In this document: piece by piece, positions 8,992 through 20,500 of the stretch
Position numbering within the stretch: position 1 is the first letter of the stretch
How the letters are laid out: every line of letters starts with the position of its first letter
From: Chrysaora quinquecirrha
Lineage: Eukaryota; Cnidaria; Scyphozoa; Semaeostomeae; Pelagiidae
Assembly (NCBI GenBank): GCA_014526335.1
Contig: JACTAT010000139.1
Span: forward strand, 1 to 64,000
Direction of reading: 5' to 3'
Length of the DNA: 64,000 bases
Program-made: the position numbers and the translations under genes
Notes under the pieces: model-generated
What the model was told of the DNA's origin: nothing
Database searches by the model: none
Seen by the model: the letters and a program-made list of their open reading frames with translations, nothing else

Positions 8992-11772
8992 CAATCGAAA
9001 TCTTGCAAAACCGTAAGTTAAATGAATTTTTTTTATCAAACATTAAACTGTGGAAAGTGTCTTCTACAATAACAAAAAAACCAGAAAAGTAGGCTTCGTT
9101 GTGATAACACGAAATTTTTGAGGTTTAGAGTAGTTTTGTTTCTTTAAACGTAATTGACTAAAGTAGACAGTTGTTTGAGTCAACAAGGGTTTTGGTTGTC
9201 AGATGAGTTCTTCATGATTATCAGAATCGAGGGAAGTAGACAATTGTTTCAGTTGACAAGGTTTTGAGTTATTAAGGGAGCTTTCTTTCGTGATCAAAAT
9301 CAAGAGAAGTAGACAGTTGTTTGAGTTGACAAGGTTTAGAGTTATCGAGTGAGTTTCGTATGGTCATCAGAAGTAGAAATCAAATGAGTTCTACATAGTT
9401 ATCAGAATCAAGGGAAGTAGACAATTGTTTCAGTTGACAAGGTTTTGAGTTATTAAGCGAGCTTTCTTTCGTGATCAGAATCAAGAGAAGTAGACAGTTG
9501 TTTGAGTTGACAAGGTTTAGAGTTATCGAGTGAGTTTCGTATGGTCATCAAGTAGAAATCAAATGAGTTCTACATAGTTATCAGAATCAAGGGAAGTAGA
9601 CAATTGTTTCAGTTGACAAGGTTTTGAGTTATTAAGCGAGCTTTCTTTCGTGATCAGAATCAAGAGAAGTAGACAGTTGTTTGAGTTGACAAGGTTTAGA
9701 GTTATCGAGTGAGTTTCGTGTGGTCATCAGAAGTAGAAATCAAATGAGTTCTACATAGTTATCAGAATCAAGGGAAGTAGACAATTGTTTCAGTTGACAA
9801 GGTTTTGAGTTATTAAGCGAGCTTTCTTTCGTGATCAGAATCAAGAGAAGTAGACAGTTGTTTGAGTTGACAAGGTTTAGAGTTATCGAGTGAGTTTCGT
9901 ATGGTCATCAGAAGTAGAAATCAAATGAGTTCTACATAGTTATCAGAATCAAGGGAAGTAGACAATTGTTTCAGTTGACAAGGTTTTGAGTTATTAAGCG
10001 AGCTTTCTTTCGTGATCAGAATCAAGAGAAGTAGACAGTTGTTTGAGTTGACAAGGTTTAGAGTTATCGAGTGAGTTTCGTATGGTCATCAGAAGTAGAA
10101 ATCAAATGAGTTCTACATAGTTATCAGAATCGAGGGAAGTAGACAACTGTTTGAGTTAACAAGGTTCTGAGTTATTAAGCGAGCTTTCTTTGGTGATAAG
10201 AATCAAGGGAAGGAGACAGTTGTTTGAGTTGACAAGGTTTAGAGTTATCGAGTGAGTTTCGTATGGTCATCAGAAGTAGAAATCAAATGAGTTCTACATA
10301 GTTATCAGAATCAAGGGAAGTAGACAGCTGTTTGAGTTAACAAGGTTTGAGTTATTAAGCGAGCTTTCTTTGGTTGATCAGAATCAAGAGAAGTAGACAG
10401 TTGTTTGAGTTGACAAGGTTTAGAGTTATCGAGTGAGTTTCGTATGGTCATCAGAAGTAGAAATCAAATGAGTTCTACATAGTTATCAGAATCAAGGGAA
10501 GTAGACAGCTGTTTGAGTTAACAAGGTTTGGAGTTATTAAGCGAGCTTTCTTTGGTGATCAGAATCAAGAGAAGTAGACAGTTGTTTGAGTTGACAAGGT
10601 TTAGAGTTATCGAGTGAGTTTCGTATGGTCATCAGAAGTAGAAATCAAATGAGTTCTACATGGTTATCAGAATCAAGGGAAGTAGACAATTGCTTGAGTT
10701 TACAAGGTTTAGAGTTATCGAAGAAGCTTTTCATGGTGATCTGATCAATAAATGATCAGTTTTAGTTGACAATTTTAAGATTGTAAAATCTATTTAGAAC
10801 TAATATTTGAAGCAAATATGAAGCGTTTCTATAGCCTTTTAGAAATTATTTAAATTAACTTCGGCAGCCCCACCCTGACTGAGTTTCTTATAAAAATTAT
10901 CTTGTAAAAAATTTTATAATATCTAACTTTGTATTGATTTTTGTAGGAAGTGAAACGAGTAACAGGTGCTGGTGTAGAGGATATTCATGCTGATCCCCAT
11001 CTTATGGAAAATGTGCAAGAGATGTTAATAAATATTGTGATCATGCTCTCAGTAAAGAAGGCAAAGGTACAGAAAGATCATCTTTCCCAATAAACGATCA
11101 AACCTTTGTGGTCAAAAATTTGAGGTCAAACATTTGAGGTTTTGCGTTTGGCCATGTCAGAAAACATTGTTTAACAAGCAGAATAGACCTTTTCAGAATA
11201 TCTTTTTCTTTGATTTTTAGTTGTCGAGTGTTTATTGGACGTTTATAGTGCGAAAAATCTTCATTTGAAAAGAGATTGTGAAAATCTACTTCGAAAAAGG
11301 ATGAGACTATGGAGTGCAGCTGATGTTGTAAGTCACATTAGAAATTACGTTTTTCCTTCATTATGCTATTGTTGCACATGTTGCGCTTCTCCCAGCTATT
11401 AGGCTTGTTAAACGGATAGAAAATATTCGTTTTTGTGACAGTGAAGACGTCACATAACCAAAAACATGGCTTCAAATACGATGTCCTGAGTTAAATCAAA
11501 AACTTACATTCCGGTATGTTTAGGGTAAACTCTACTCATTCAAACTAAGAAACACGAGCTCCTGTAAACTTCCATCTCTATTAATTCGATGCTTTCTCTT
11601 CTAGACCGTCAAATTGGACAGCCTGACTGACATTGCTCATGGCGTACATGCATCACCAAATAGACATTATATTTACACAATGACACTATGCTTTCTAGCC
11701 GTTATATTCATTGGTGGACTATGTTTCGGACGCGTTACAAAGAGAGTGAAACGCGAATATAAAGATCGATAA
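8992..11772 (+). pseudogene. GLG1: GLG1 3' end, exon-depleted copy (arm A)
   Basis: What remains is the last 22 bases of exon 6 (8992-9013), exon 7 (10947-11066), exon 8 (11221-11327) and the final exon with the membrane segment and KRVKREYKDR tail (11605-11772). Exon 7 is one base shorter than in arm B (ATGGAAAATG against ATGGAGAAATG), which shifts its frame. Exons 2-5 and most of exon 6, numbered as in arm B, are missing, yet intron repeats around them are kept. Exons 8 and 9 remain open. No complete product is possible. Confidence 0.85.
9170..10700. repeat. Higher-order minisatellite in GLG1 intron 6 (arm A)
   Basis: A unit of about 182 bases, built of three related subunits of about 60 bases with the core GTAGACA(G/A)TTGTTTGAGTTGA, is repeated about eight times. 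The marker GTTATCGAGTGAGTTTCGTA recurs near 9340, 9522, 9705, 9887, 10069, 10251, 10430 and 10611. Arm B has the same monomers without this expansion. Confidence 0.9.
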
Positions 11773-12420
11773 AATCAATTGACTTTAAGACGGCAGATTC
11801 ATGTTATTTAGAAATATTGCAATTATTACAACATACCCCCCTAATAGCTGTATGAATATATATTGATGATAAAGAAAGTTTGAGTTGAAGCCGGGTGTCA
11901 CATGAGACATCTTTCCCTTACATAAGTCCGCCCTTCCTAATTATTACCCCCTCTACAGCCCATCACATATCTCTTATCTGCCTTCCCCTGGTACTCAACC
12001 CACCCAACCCACACCTTATAGCACGTTTTCTAGTTTCTTTTCACACGTCAAAATAGCTGATTGCAGAGGGTTATAATAAGATTTGTTGATAATATTGTGG
12101 CAAAAAAACTGTTGTATTATTGTTGTATATACTGTTAGCGCGTTTTAGCGCGTTTTTAGCGCAGATCAACGCAGAAAATAAATATCTTCCTATTTTACAA
12201 TTCTAATATCAATTTTTAAAAATATCAAAAATTTGAAAAAGTACGAAAATCGGGGAAAGTCTGTTAAAACTCCTGCGTAATATTTGCTGCAAGGAAGGAT
12301 GATTCATGAAGTACGGTATACAAGACATCTGAATAAAATGTTCACTTATTGATTTTGTATGGGAATGGCCACCTCATGAAAGACAGTAGTTTTTGAAAAG
12401 AATGTTCTTTGAGTGGTACA
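11773..12420. other. GLG1-WWOX convergent spacer (arm A)
   Basis: Sequence between the GLG1 and WWOX stop codons in arm A, nearly identical to 23925-24740 in arm B except that B carries an extra SINE. It includes AATAAATATC near 12178, a candidate GLG1 polyadenylation signal. No gene is seen. Confidence 0.4.
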
Positions 12421-12730
12421 AAATTTTGAATTGCGATGAACAGCGGAATCATTTTTAGGCATACTTAAAAGGCTTTTTTTAAAAGCTTCCTCAGAGTATG
12501 AACGTCAAAAACAGACCGAAACAATGAACTAAGGCGGAATTTATACCCAGATGCTCGAAATACACCAATCAGAAAGAACGAAAAGCTGAATTGGCATTGT
12601 GTTTTAAACACCAATCAGCTGGTCGGATACAGTGGGAAGACCAATAGAATTATTTGAAGAGTCCAAGTGAGAAAACGAACTCTTTCTGTCTACACAGAAC
12701 CAGCCTTTTGGTTTCAATTTGAACAAATTT
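12420..12730. repeat. Dispersed repeat, CTCCTCAGAGTATGAACGTC family (arm A)
   Basis: An element of about 300-350 bases marked by ACTCCTCAGAGTATGAACGTC-like sequence, ACACCAATCAGCT and AACGAACTCTTTCTGTCTAC. Full or partial copies lie near 17350-17475, 24740-25060, 53880-54075, 54535-54850, 60455-60605 and 63890-64000. No coding capacity is seen. Confidence 0.65.
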
Positions 12731-13189
12731 GAAGACCCTTTTGAACAGACCTTAGATTCCCTCTCGGACTTTACGCACTTCAAAATAAAGAAAAATTTAG
12801 TGGGCCTACTTTACATTATAATACAGTGTACTAATTATACGACCTAATACGAGTGGCCAAAGTGTGAAAAATCTTACTCAAAATTAATTCTTATTAGTCA
12901 AATTTAAAAGTCAAAATTTCCGTCGCGAGTTTAACGTAATTTTCAATATATTTTAGCAACTAGATCTGATAAATTTTCATCCCTTTTAACAATCCGTTCG
13001 CTCAGCTCCCAAAGTTGTTTGGCAGCATCCGGGTCCTTTGCTTGATCACATGGTTCTACCGCTAAACAGTTATTAAAGTAATAGCCTCCAACATCTTTTA
13101 GTTCCTCTGCACATGCGCAGTATGCAACAGTCGCTGCTGCCTGTTCCTGTTAAGCAGATCAACAAACATAAACATCCTGTCGCAAACAC

Positions 13190-14005
13190 GGAAATGTTCT
13201 GTCCCATTATTTTATGCAAGTGAAACAGAATTCAAAGAAATTTAACCCGGAAGTAAACAAGGAAGTGCTCTATTCAAAGAATTTAGCATAACCAAGGTCG
13301 AATTCTAAGAATAGTGACCTAGATTTAAACAAGTAGCTGTTTAATTCTGAGAATTTAATATCACTTGGTTGAAATGAAGCGACCCGGCAGTAAACAAGGA
13401 AGTGCAGGGTTCTCAGAATTTAATGCACTTGAGCTAGAATTCTAAGGAATGTGACCCGGAAGTAAACAAAGCAGCGTTCGATTCCAAGAATCTAACATAA
13501 TCAAGGTCGAATTCTAAGAATAATGACAAAGATGTAAACAAGAAAGCGTTCAATTCCGAGAATTTAACATAATTTGGTTGAATTCTAAGAACTGTAACCC
13601 GGAAGTAAACAAGGAAGTGCTCGGTTCCAAGAATTTAACATGAACAAGATCGTATTCTAAGGATGGTCACCAGGATTTAAACAAGTATGTGTTTAACTTC
13701 GAGAATTCAATATAACTTAACTCAGTCGGATTCTAAAAAGCGACCCGGCAGTAGACAAGGAAGTGCAGGGTTCTTAGAATTTAATAGAATTTTGCTGTAA
13801 TTCTAAGAAGTGCGACCCGGAAGTAAACAAAGAAGTGTTTGATTCCGGGAATTTAACATAATCAATGTCGAAATCCAAGAATAATGACAGATGTAAAAAG
13901 GAAAGCATTCAGTTCCGAGAATTTAATATAACTTGGTTGAATTCTAAGAAGTGGTATCCGGAAGTAAACAATGGAGTGCTGAGTTCTAAGAATTCAAAAG
14001 CAAAT
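13190..14005. repeat. ETS/FOX-like minisatellite in WWOX intron 8 (arm A)
   Basis: Imperfect repeats of about 70-85 bases alternate a GAATTTAACATAA / GAATTCTAAGAA part with the core GACCCGGAAGTAAACAAGGA. At least five cores keep CCGGAAGTAAACA. The array is almost identical to 25490-26285 in arm B. Confidence 0.8.
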
Positions 14006-14010
14006 AAGAA

Positions 14011-14294
14011 AGTAAAGTTGCCGTTTTGAGTCTACTACTAGCCTAGGGCTACTCAGTCGACTTTACACTTTACCCCTGGTCTGGATGCATATAGCATATA
14101 GCAGGGTGCAGCCACACACGGCGCTCATAACTACCGACCAGGTACCCATTTATACACCTGGGTAGAGAGGCACATTTGTGTTAACAACTTGCCCAAGGTT
14201 GTTATCTCTGCAATCACAAGTGGAAAGACCGTGGCTCGAACCCACAACATTTTCGTTGTGAGCCCAGCACGCTAACCACTGCGCCACAGAGACC
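14011..14294 (-). mobile_element. tRNA-derived SINE, family 2 (arm A)
   Basis: On the minus strand it opens GGTCTCTGTGGCGCAGTGGT (A-box region), has GGGTTCGAGCCACG as B box, and ends with the AACGGCAACTTTACTT tail. Its 3' end abuts the point where WWOX exon 8 is missing in arm A. Confidence 0.8.
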
Positions 14295-14299
14295 AAATA

Positions 14300-15790
14300 C
14301 TGGTATACACATTTTTTATAACGAACCTAGCTCAAGGCCTAGTTCTTAAAGTTCCTTACTTTTTTACCTCTTTTGAGATGATTGTAGTTCCAAAAGTTCC
14401 TTAATAGTTCCTTAATTTTAACTGCACATACAGTGGTCTTAACAATAAAAGAGAGACATTTGCATGTGAGCAAAGCTCGAGACTACTCAAAGAAACATTG
14501 GATACATGCTTAACGTACAATTTATGTGATTTTCGACTGCAATCAATGGAACGGGCTTTCTAATTCTTGATTGTTTGCAGTGATAAAAATATTCAACAAT
14601 GAAAAGTTCCTTAGTGATTTTCTCTTTAGTAGTATAAGTTCTTTAAATTTTCGGGCCTTCTACATGTAGGTTCCTTATAAAAAGAAAGCGTGTAATAGGC
14701 AAAGGTTTCTGAAGGTTTCAAAGGTTTTAAGACCTAGCTCAGGAAATCCGAGTTATATAATGTTCACATTAAATGGAAAGCAAGCCTTAGATCCATGACT
14801 TTATTGACAGAAGAATGGGTCGACGCAGAGAAAATTATTCGCACAAGGAAAAGAGATTAGCAATCTTCTTCGCAGGGCCGGAAGTAAAACTTACCGATGC
14901 GACTCCGATGAAACAATTACAACTCTTGCAGGTGCTGATTTGCATAATGCATCCGTGAGAAGCTGAACCAAATAGAAATGTCCAATATGATTGACAGCAA
15001 AATGCATTTCAATGCCGTCTTCTGAAAGTTGATACGGCAATGCGAAAACACCAGCGTTGCATATCAAAATATCCAATGACCTTCAATAGACAAAGAAAGG
15101 TTTGAAAGGTTAATAGTAATATTGTCACCATTGTTAACATTCATGTTCAAATTTCCTTTAAGGTAAAGGAGCCATTCCAGTCCAACTACACGTATTTTCT
15201 AAGAAACTCGCCATTTTCAGGGTTTTATTAATTGTCTATTTTCTGACCTAATATGTTTTATTAAAGCCTTACTTTATTATACCCTTATTAGAACGGCAAA
15301 AACATTCCTAATAGGAGAGTCTTATTAATGATTTCCATCGATTTGAGCCAATTTTCTTGGAATATTTCCCTAGTATGGCCTAACATTTTGACCAAAATGG
15401 GCGATAATCAGCGTTTTATTTTTCTAATTTCTGACCGATAATTATGCTTTTTACAGCTTCACCATTATTATAGCTCTATTTATTATACCTTTATTGGAAC
15501 GGCTAAATAATTCCTTAGAAGGGTCTGTTTAATGATTTTGGGAACACTTGATTTTAGCCCATTTTCGAGCCATTTTTCCGTCGTATAGCCTTACATTCTT
15601 GACCGAAAATGGGCGATTTTCTGCAGCTTCATTTTGCCTTTTTTACCTAATCGCCTATAATACCTTCGGAAACCATTGGAACGCCTAAAAGAATATGTTT
15701 CATGATGTTTGAGGATTTTGGAACCCTGGAATTTTGTCACTTTTAGCCATTTTGCCTTGTATTAATCCAAGTTGTCCCTTTGTGTCACAC
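14300..15790. repeat. WWOX intron repeats flanking exon 7 (arm A)
   Basis: Before exon 7 there is one copy of a block marked AACGAACCTAGCTCAAGGCC and AAAGTTCCTTA; arm B has two tandem copies. After exon 7, 15160-15790 holds two or three diverged tandem units with TTATTAGAACGGC and GACCGAAAATGGGCGATT. Nothing coding apart from exon 7. Confidence 0.5.
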
Positions 15791-15914
15791 AAAATTTAAG
15801 AATACAGTCTTTAAGATAGAGGCTCAAAATCACTGAAATTTAAGAACTATTTAAGAATAATGCCAGGCTCAAGCTTCAACAAGACAATTTTTTTATTTTT
15901 CTGCGTTTTTCACA

Positions 15915-16372
15915 AGTACTGTGGTGGATAATCACTACTTGTGGTGGTACTATTTGCGTACTGTGGTGGTAGTTTCTGCGCACTGTGGTGGATAATCACT
16001 ACTTGTGGTGGATTACTATGCTTGCGGTGGTGGCAGTTTTGGCGTACTGTGGTGGATAATCACTACTTGTGGTGGTTTACTATGCTTGCGGTGGTGGCAG
16101 TATTGGCGTACTGTGGTGGATTTTGTGGTTTTTTCTTGCTTGATCTATAGAGTTTTGCTATGATTTCGTATTCACCACATAAAACATTATAACCCACCAC
16201 AAGTAGTGATTATCCACCACAGTACGCCAAAACTGCCACCACCGCAAGCATACTAACCAACCACAAGTAGTGATTATCCACCACAGTACGCAGAAACTAC
16301 CACCACAGTACGCAAAAAGTACCACCACAGTAGTGATTATCCACCACAGTAGTGATTATAGATTCGCTAGCG
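15915..16372. repeat. Fold-back element, GTGGTGGATAATCACTACT (arm A)
   Basis: The left half carries direct copies of ACTGTGGTGGATAATCACTA and the right half carries the reverse complement, so the element can form one long hairpin. The left terminus present in arm B (CACGCTAGCGAATCTATAAT) is missing here, while the right terminus is kept. The left break coincides with the deletion that removed WWOX exon 5. Confidence 0.85.
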
Positions 16373-16735
16373 TGCATCATCATCATCATCATCATAATCA
16401 TCACCATCATTATCATAATCATCATCATCATCATTATCACAATAATAATCATCATCAACAAAATCATCACAATCATCATCATTATCATCATTTTAATCAT
16501 AATCATCCTCATAATCATCATCACCATCAACATAACCATCAACATCATCATCATAATCACCATCATCATCATTATCATCATCATCATCATAATCATTACC
16601 ATCATTATCATCATCATCATCATCATCATTATTATCATGATCATGATCATGATCATCATCAACATCATCATCATCTTAATCATTATCATCATCATCATCA
16701 TCATATTAATCATTATCATCATCAATCATCACTTA
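16372..16735. repeat. (CAT)n microsatellite (arm A)
   Basis: An interrupted CAT/ATG trinucleotide tract. It gives open frames of His, Ile or Met in three registers, which are artefacts. The tract is directly joined to the fold-back element here. In arm B the two are separated by WWOX exon 4. Confidence 0.95.
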
Positions 16736-16849
16736 CTCAATATAGATTTCTTTTCCATCTTCATCAAGTGCTTTTTCCAGCCAAATGGAAGATCTAAAAC
16801 CAAGCAGAAACTATTAAAATAGAACGTCAACAACCTAAGAAATCTGTGA

Positions 16850-17537
16850 AACATTGTGGTAGATACAATAACATCTTAACCCTAATCCTACCAGGGGGGT
16901 GGAATCAACCCCCTCAAGCTTTTCTTGAAACTGTTCTGTTGTGTGATGGATGTAAGCTTCCAAACCAGGCTGACTTTAAGCCTATATGTATAAGCTACAA
17001 TGTGATACAAAAAATCCCCAAAATAATAACAATGGGTCACGTGACATTGCCTTATATGGAAAGCGGTCATCCCAAAACCAAATATTAATGCCTATTTTTA
17101 GTAAATCTTATCAGAATTGACTGATTCTTTGCAAGGTAATAGAAAATAGCTACTAGCAACAAAATGTAAAGAAATTTCCGGATTTCTGTTGACATTAAGG
17201 AAGGTCGATTTTTGACCAACGTCAATAGCATGTTTTTATTATGATGTCACAATGACGTCATAATAAACGTGGGAGACGCCCAATTTACCAACATTACTTC
17301 TAATACATTGGCCAATGCCTGTGCCAAGTTTGATTGCTCTAGCTCAAACACCAATCAGCTGGTCGGATACAGCGGGAAGACCAATAGAATTATTTGAAGA
17401 GTCCAAGTGAGAAAACGAACTCTTTCTGTCTACACAGAACCGGCCTTTTGGTTTTGATGTAGACAGATTCCAAAACCCCTAAGTGAAACAAAAATCTTGC
17501 TTTGCCAATGATTCTGAAACATGTTTGTATTGTTTAG
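16850..17537. other. Junction segment between arm A and GLG1 exon 1 in window
   Basis: Similarity to arm B ends near 16872. From there to 17537 the sequence holds an unclassified stretch with a small frame (LPGGWNQPPQAFLE) and a fragment of the dispersed CCAATCAGCTGG repeat (17350-17475). No GLG1 exon upstream of 17538 is visible. Confidence 0.4.
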
Positions 17538-20500
17538 TTGGAAGAAGTAGAAGACCCAAGCCTCGATTACGAACTAACTCACGTGTGTAAGCCGATGATT
17601 AAGGTATGAGAAGAAACATGCATACTTAAATTGTAATAATTTCTGTATCTCCTAGACTTGCTACATGTCTCTGTTATGCTCCTTAGAAATGATAGGTCGC
17701 TAATAATAATATACCCCTTCCTGCGCTGCCCTGAACAACAACAACAGCAATTACAGTGAGGGGGAGGGACTGATGTAGCCAGTCTATGAATCTCATTCAT
17801 TGAGTCATGATAAATGGGTGATCTCCGCTGAAAGTTAACTTGTTTTCTTGTGATGAAAATGGTTTTCGCGTGATCAAATGTGATCACCTTGCGGCGAATT
17901 CTTGGCCGTTTGTTACCACCGTATTTCCCCGAATAAGCACCCTCTCTTGTTATGTCAAAAATAGCTTATACCCAAGAAGCATATGGTGTTGCAACTGATA
18001 ACAATATGAACAGGAATCAGATTTCGCAAAATTGAATACTTAAAATAATTGACTTTAAAGATCGTAGATATTCTACAAATCTGCTTCATAAAGAACTTTG
18101 AATTCTTAAAGTTGCTGACCTTTATAAATCAAAAGTTTTGAAAATAATGCATCGCGTAAATTTTAAAACCTCTTCTCTCCCAGCGATCTTTCAAGGTTAT
18201 TTTAAGACAAACAAAGACTTTCATAACTATGCAACTAGGCAGAAAAATGACTTCAAAGTATTCAAAACAAATAAAAAATGGGAGGATAAGATGTTGCTTA
18301 ATGTAGGAGCTCGACTCTGGAACAACCTTCCCTCAAAATTAAAATCTATATCTAACCCTAAAACCTTTAGTGTTAAATTCAAGCAAACTGTTATAAATGA
18401 TTACTGATTCCATCAAACGAATGCTCGTTTTGGCTTTGCTGTGTTTTGAAAAATACGTTCTATTCTCTCTATAACAGAAATATTGCATGGAAGAAGAACC
18501 GAAGAATTACCTGCAATGTTTACGGCAGCATAAAAACGACATGGAAATGACACCAGAGTAAGTTCGCACTTGATTTAAAGCACTGTTTTACGACGTAACC
18601 AAACGGTCAAACATTTGGTCCCTTACGTAGGATTAATGTGGGTTGCTTAGGTGCTTTAGGAAACGCGGGGGAATGCGAAATGTATCCAGGGAAAAGGGAA
18701 CATGGTTAAAATTAAAGGGAACAGGAGAAAATACAGTTGACATCCGCTATCTCGAACTCTCAAGGGAAACTGGAATTTGTTCGAGATAGCGAATGTTCGA
18801 AATAACGGATGCCCCATATAAATATAAAAAATTATAGTTTTTAAGTCAGGAAAAGAACCCCTATTAACATGCATGGTTACTGATCCCAAATTTCATCAAA
18901 CAAGTCTGGTATTTCTTACATAGGAGTCAAAGCTCATCTGCTTTCATACCTGCTATTGGTGAAATTGAGATAATGGCGATGCAGCACATCTCGAAAGAGA
19001 ACAGCTTCATCTATCGTATACATGGGCAGCATGGCACTTAGCTGCTGCCATTCCCGCTCCGCTAGGCGAACTTGTACATATTTTCAGCCTATCTCCTTAT
19101 CCAGTTCAGCAGAAAATTTGGCAAAGTTCGAGATAAAGAGCAGGTTTTCCTCCATGGGAAATCGAAAATGGTTCTAGGCAGCGAATGTTCGAGATAACGG
19201 GGTTCGAGATAGCGGATGATTTTTCTACAGAAACTCTTATACCAAAACGAGGGGAAATGGCAAATCGTTCGAGATAGAGAATGTTCGAGATAGCGGGCAG
19301 TCGAGATAGCGGATATCAACTGTATAGAAACAAAGTTCAGGTAAAATCCTCCCTATCAATCCGCTTGACTATCAATCTGTAAAATAATCCTATAAAACTC
19401 CGAGGAACAAGGGGATTTTTACCAGGGAAGAGGGGAACATGTAACCCCACTAAACGACTATGGTTAATTCTTGTTTTCTCTCTGTTAGATGCAGGAAAGT
19501 TATTTTCCAAAGACAAAAGGAAGGCGCTGAAGGTAGCTTAGCTCAGATTTTCTCTCCTAATTCTGTCCGATTTAGTAAACATTCAATCATTAAAACACAG
19601 CCTCCTGGATACTTTGTAACGTATCAGTCTGATCATTCAATATATTACTTATTCCGGGGGTAAACGCATTATTTTGTTTTTGTTTCAAGACTTCCGTTTG
19701 GATCCGGACATAGCAGAATTCTGCAAAGCTGACGTTCCGAAGTTCTGCTCACATGTGAAATTGGACCAAAGAGGAAAAGTTTTGCTGTGTCTAAAGAAAG
19801 AATTGAAGGTAGTTGCAAGTTATCCTGAATAAATATTTCCTGCTCTTAGGCCAGCCAAGCAATCAAACTTTGGTTGTCAAACATCTGAAATTTGCTTATC
19901 AGGCAGAATTTCACCTTTTCGCCACGTCGCAAAATATTGCTCGTCCAATTTTCTTTGCTGCGCCAAGGAGATAATGATAATTAACTTTTCCAAAAGCAAT
20001 GGGCTACAAATCTGCTTATTTTTGCTTACCAAGCAATGTTTTGTGACGTGGCCAAACGTTCAAACATTCCTTGATAAGCAAATTTATATGTTTGACAAGC
20101 AATATTTGATTTTTTGGCCAGGACCTCAATGTGCGCTATCCCATGATCCCATGATATCCAGTGATCTCTCCCTGCTTTCCCATTAACTTTTGCAGGCTTC
20201 TATCGCATCACCTTTTGTCAGTTTCCCCATGATTCCTTGCTTTATACACAGTTACTACTCGCTGCTATCCTATGATCCTTTGCTGATACCCCATGATTCC
20301 TTGCTGATACCCCATGATTCCTTGCTGATATCCAATGAAGTGTTGCTGCGATCCCATAATCCGTTGCCGATACCCATATTTCCTTGCTGGTATCAAGCGA
20401 TCTCTTTCTGTCATCCCATGACCCTTTGCTGCTATCCCATGGTCCTTTGCTGCAATCCCATAATCCTTTTATTTTATTCCAATATTTCTTTGTTGCGATT

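Larger units (their letters stand above)
12943..16793 (-). pseudogene. WWOX: WWOX, exon-depleted copy (arm A)
   Basis: Only three exons of the arm B gene are left: exon 9 (13146-12943), exon 7 (15080-14895, [16 protein letters not shown]) and exon 3, the first half of WW domain 2 (16793-16737). Exon 3 is 57 bases against 58 in arm B, so its frame is broken. Exons 4, 5, 6 and 8 are cleanly missing, and exons 1 and 2 were never part of this block. The cofactor motif (exon 4) and the catalytic YxxxK (exon 8) are therefore gone. Confidence 0.85.

Noticed and set aside
9170..10700. Possible CRISPR-like array (regular repeats)
   Set aside because: Units are continuous 182-base repeats without variable spacers, in an intron of an animal gene. 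It is a minisatellite.
16270..16797. Long His-rich, Ile-rich and Met-rich open frames, with a twin at 31870-32508
   Set aside because: They are the three registers of a (CAT)n microsatellite. No start context, no domain, and the same tract is open on both strands.
16846..17088. Small plus-strand frame with PGGWNQPPQAFLE
   Set aside because: It has no neighbours in phase or splice context and overlaps an open minus-strand frame. It looks like repeat-derived sequence.
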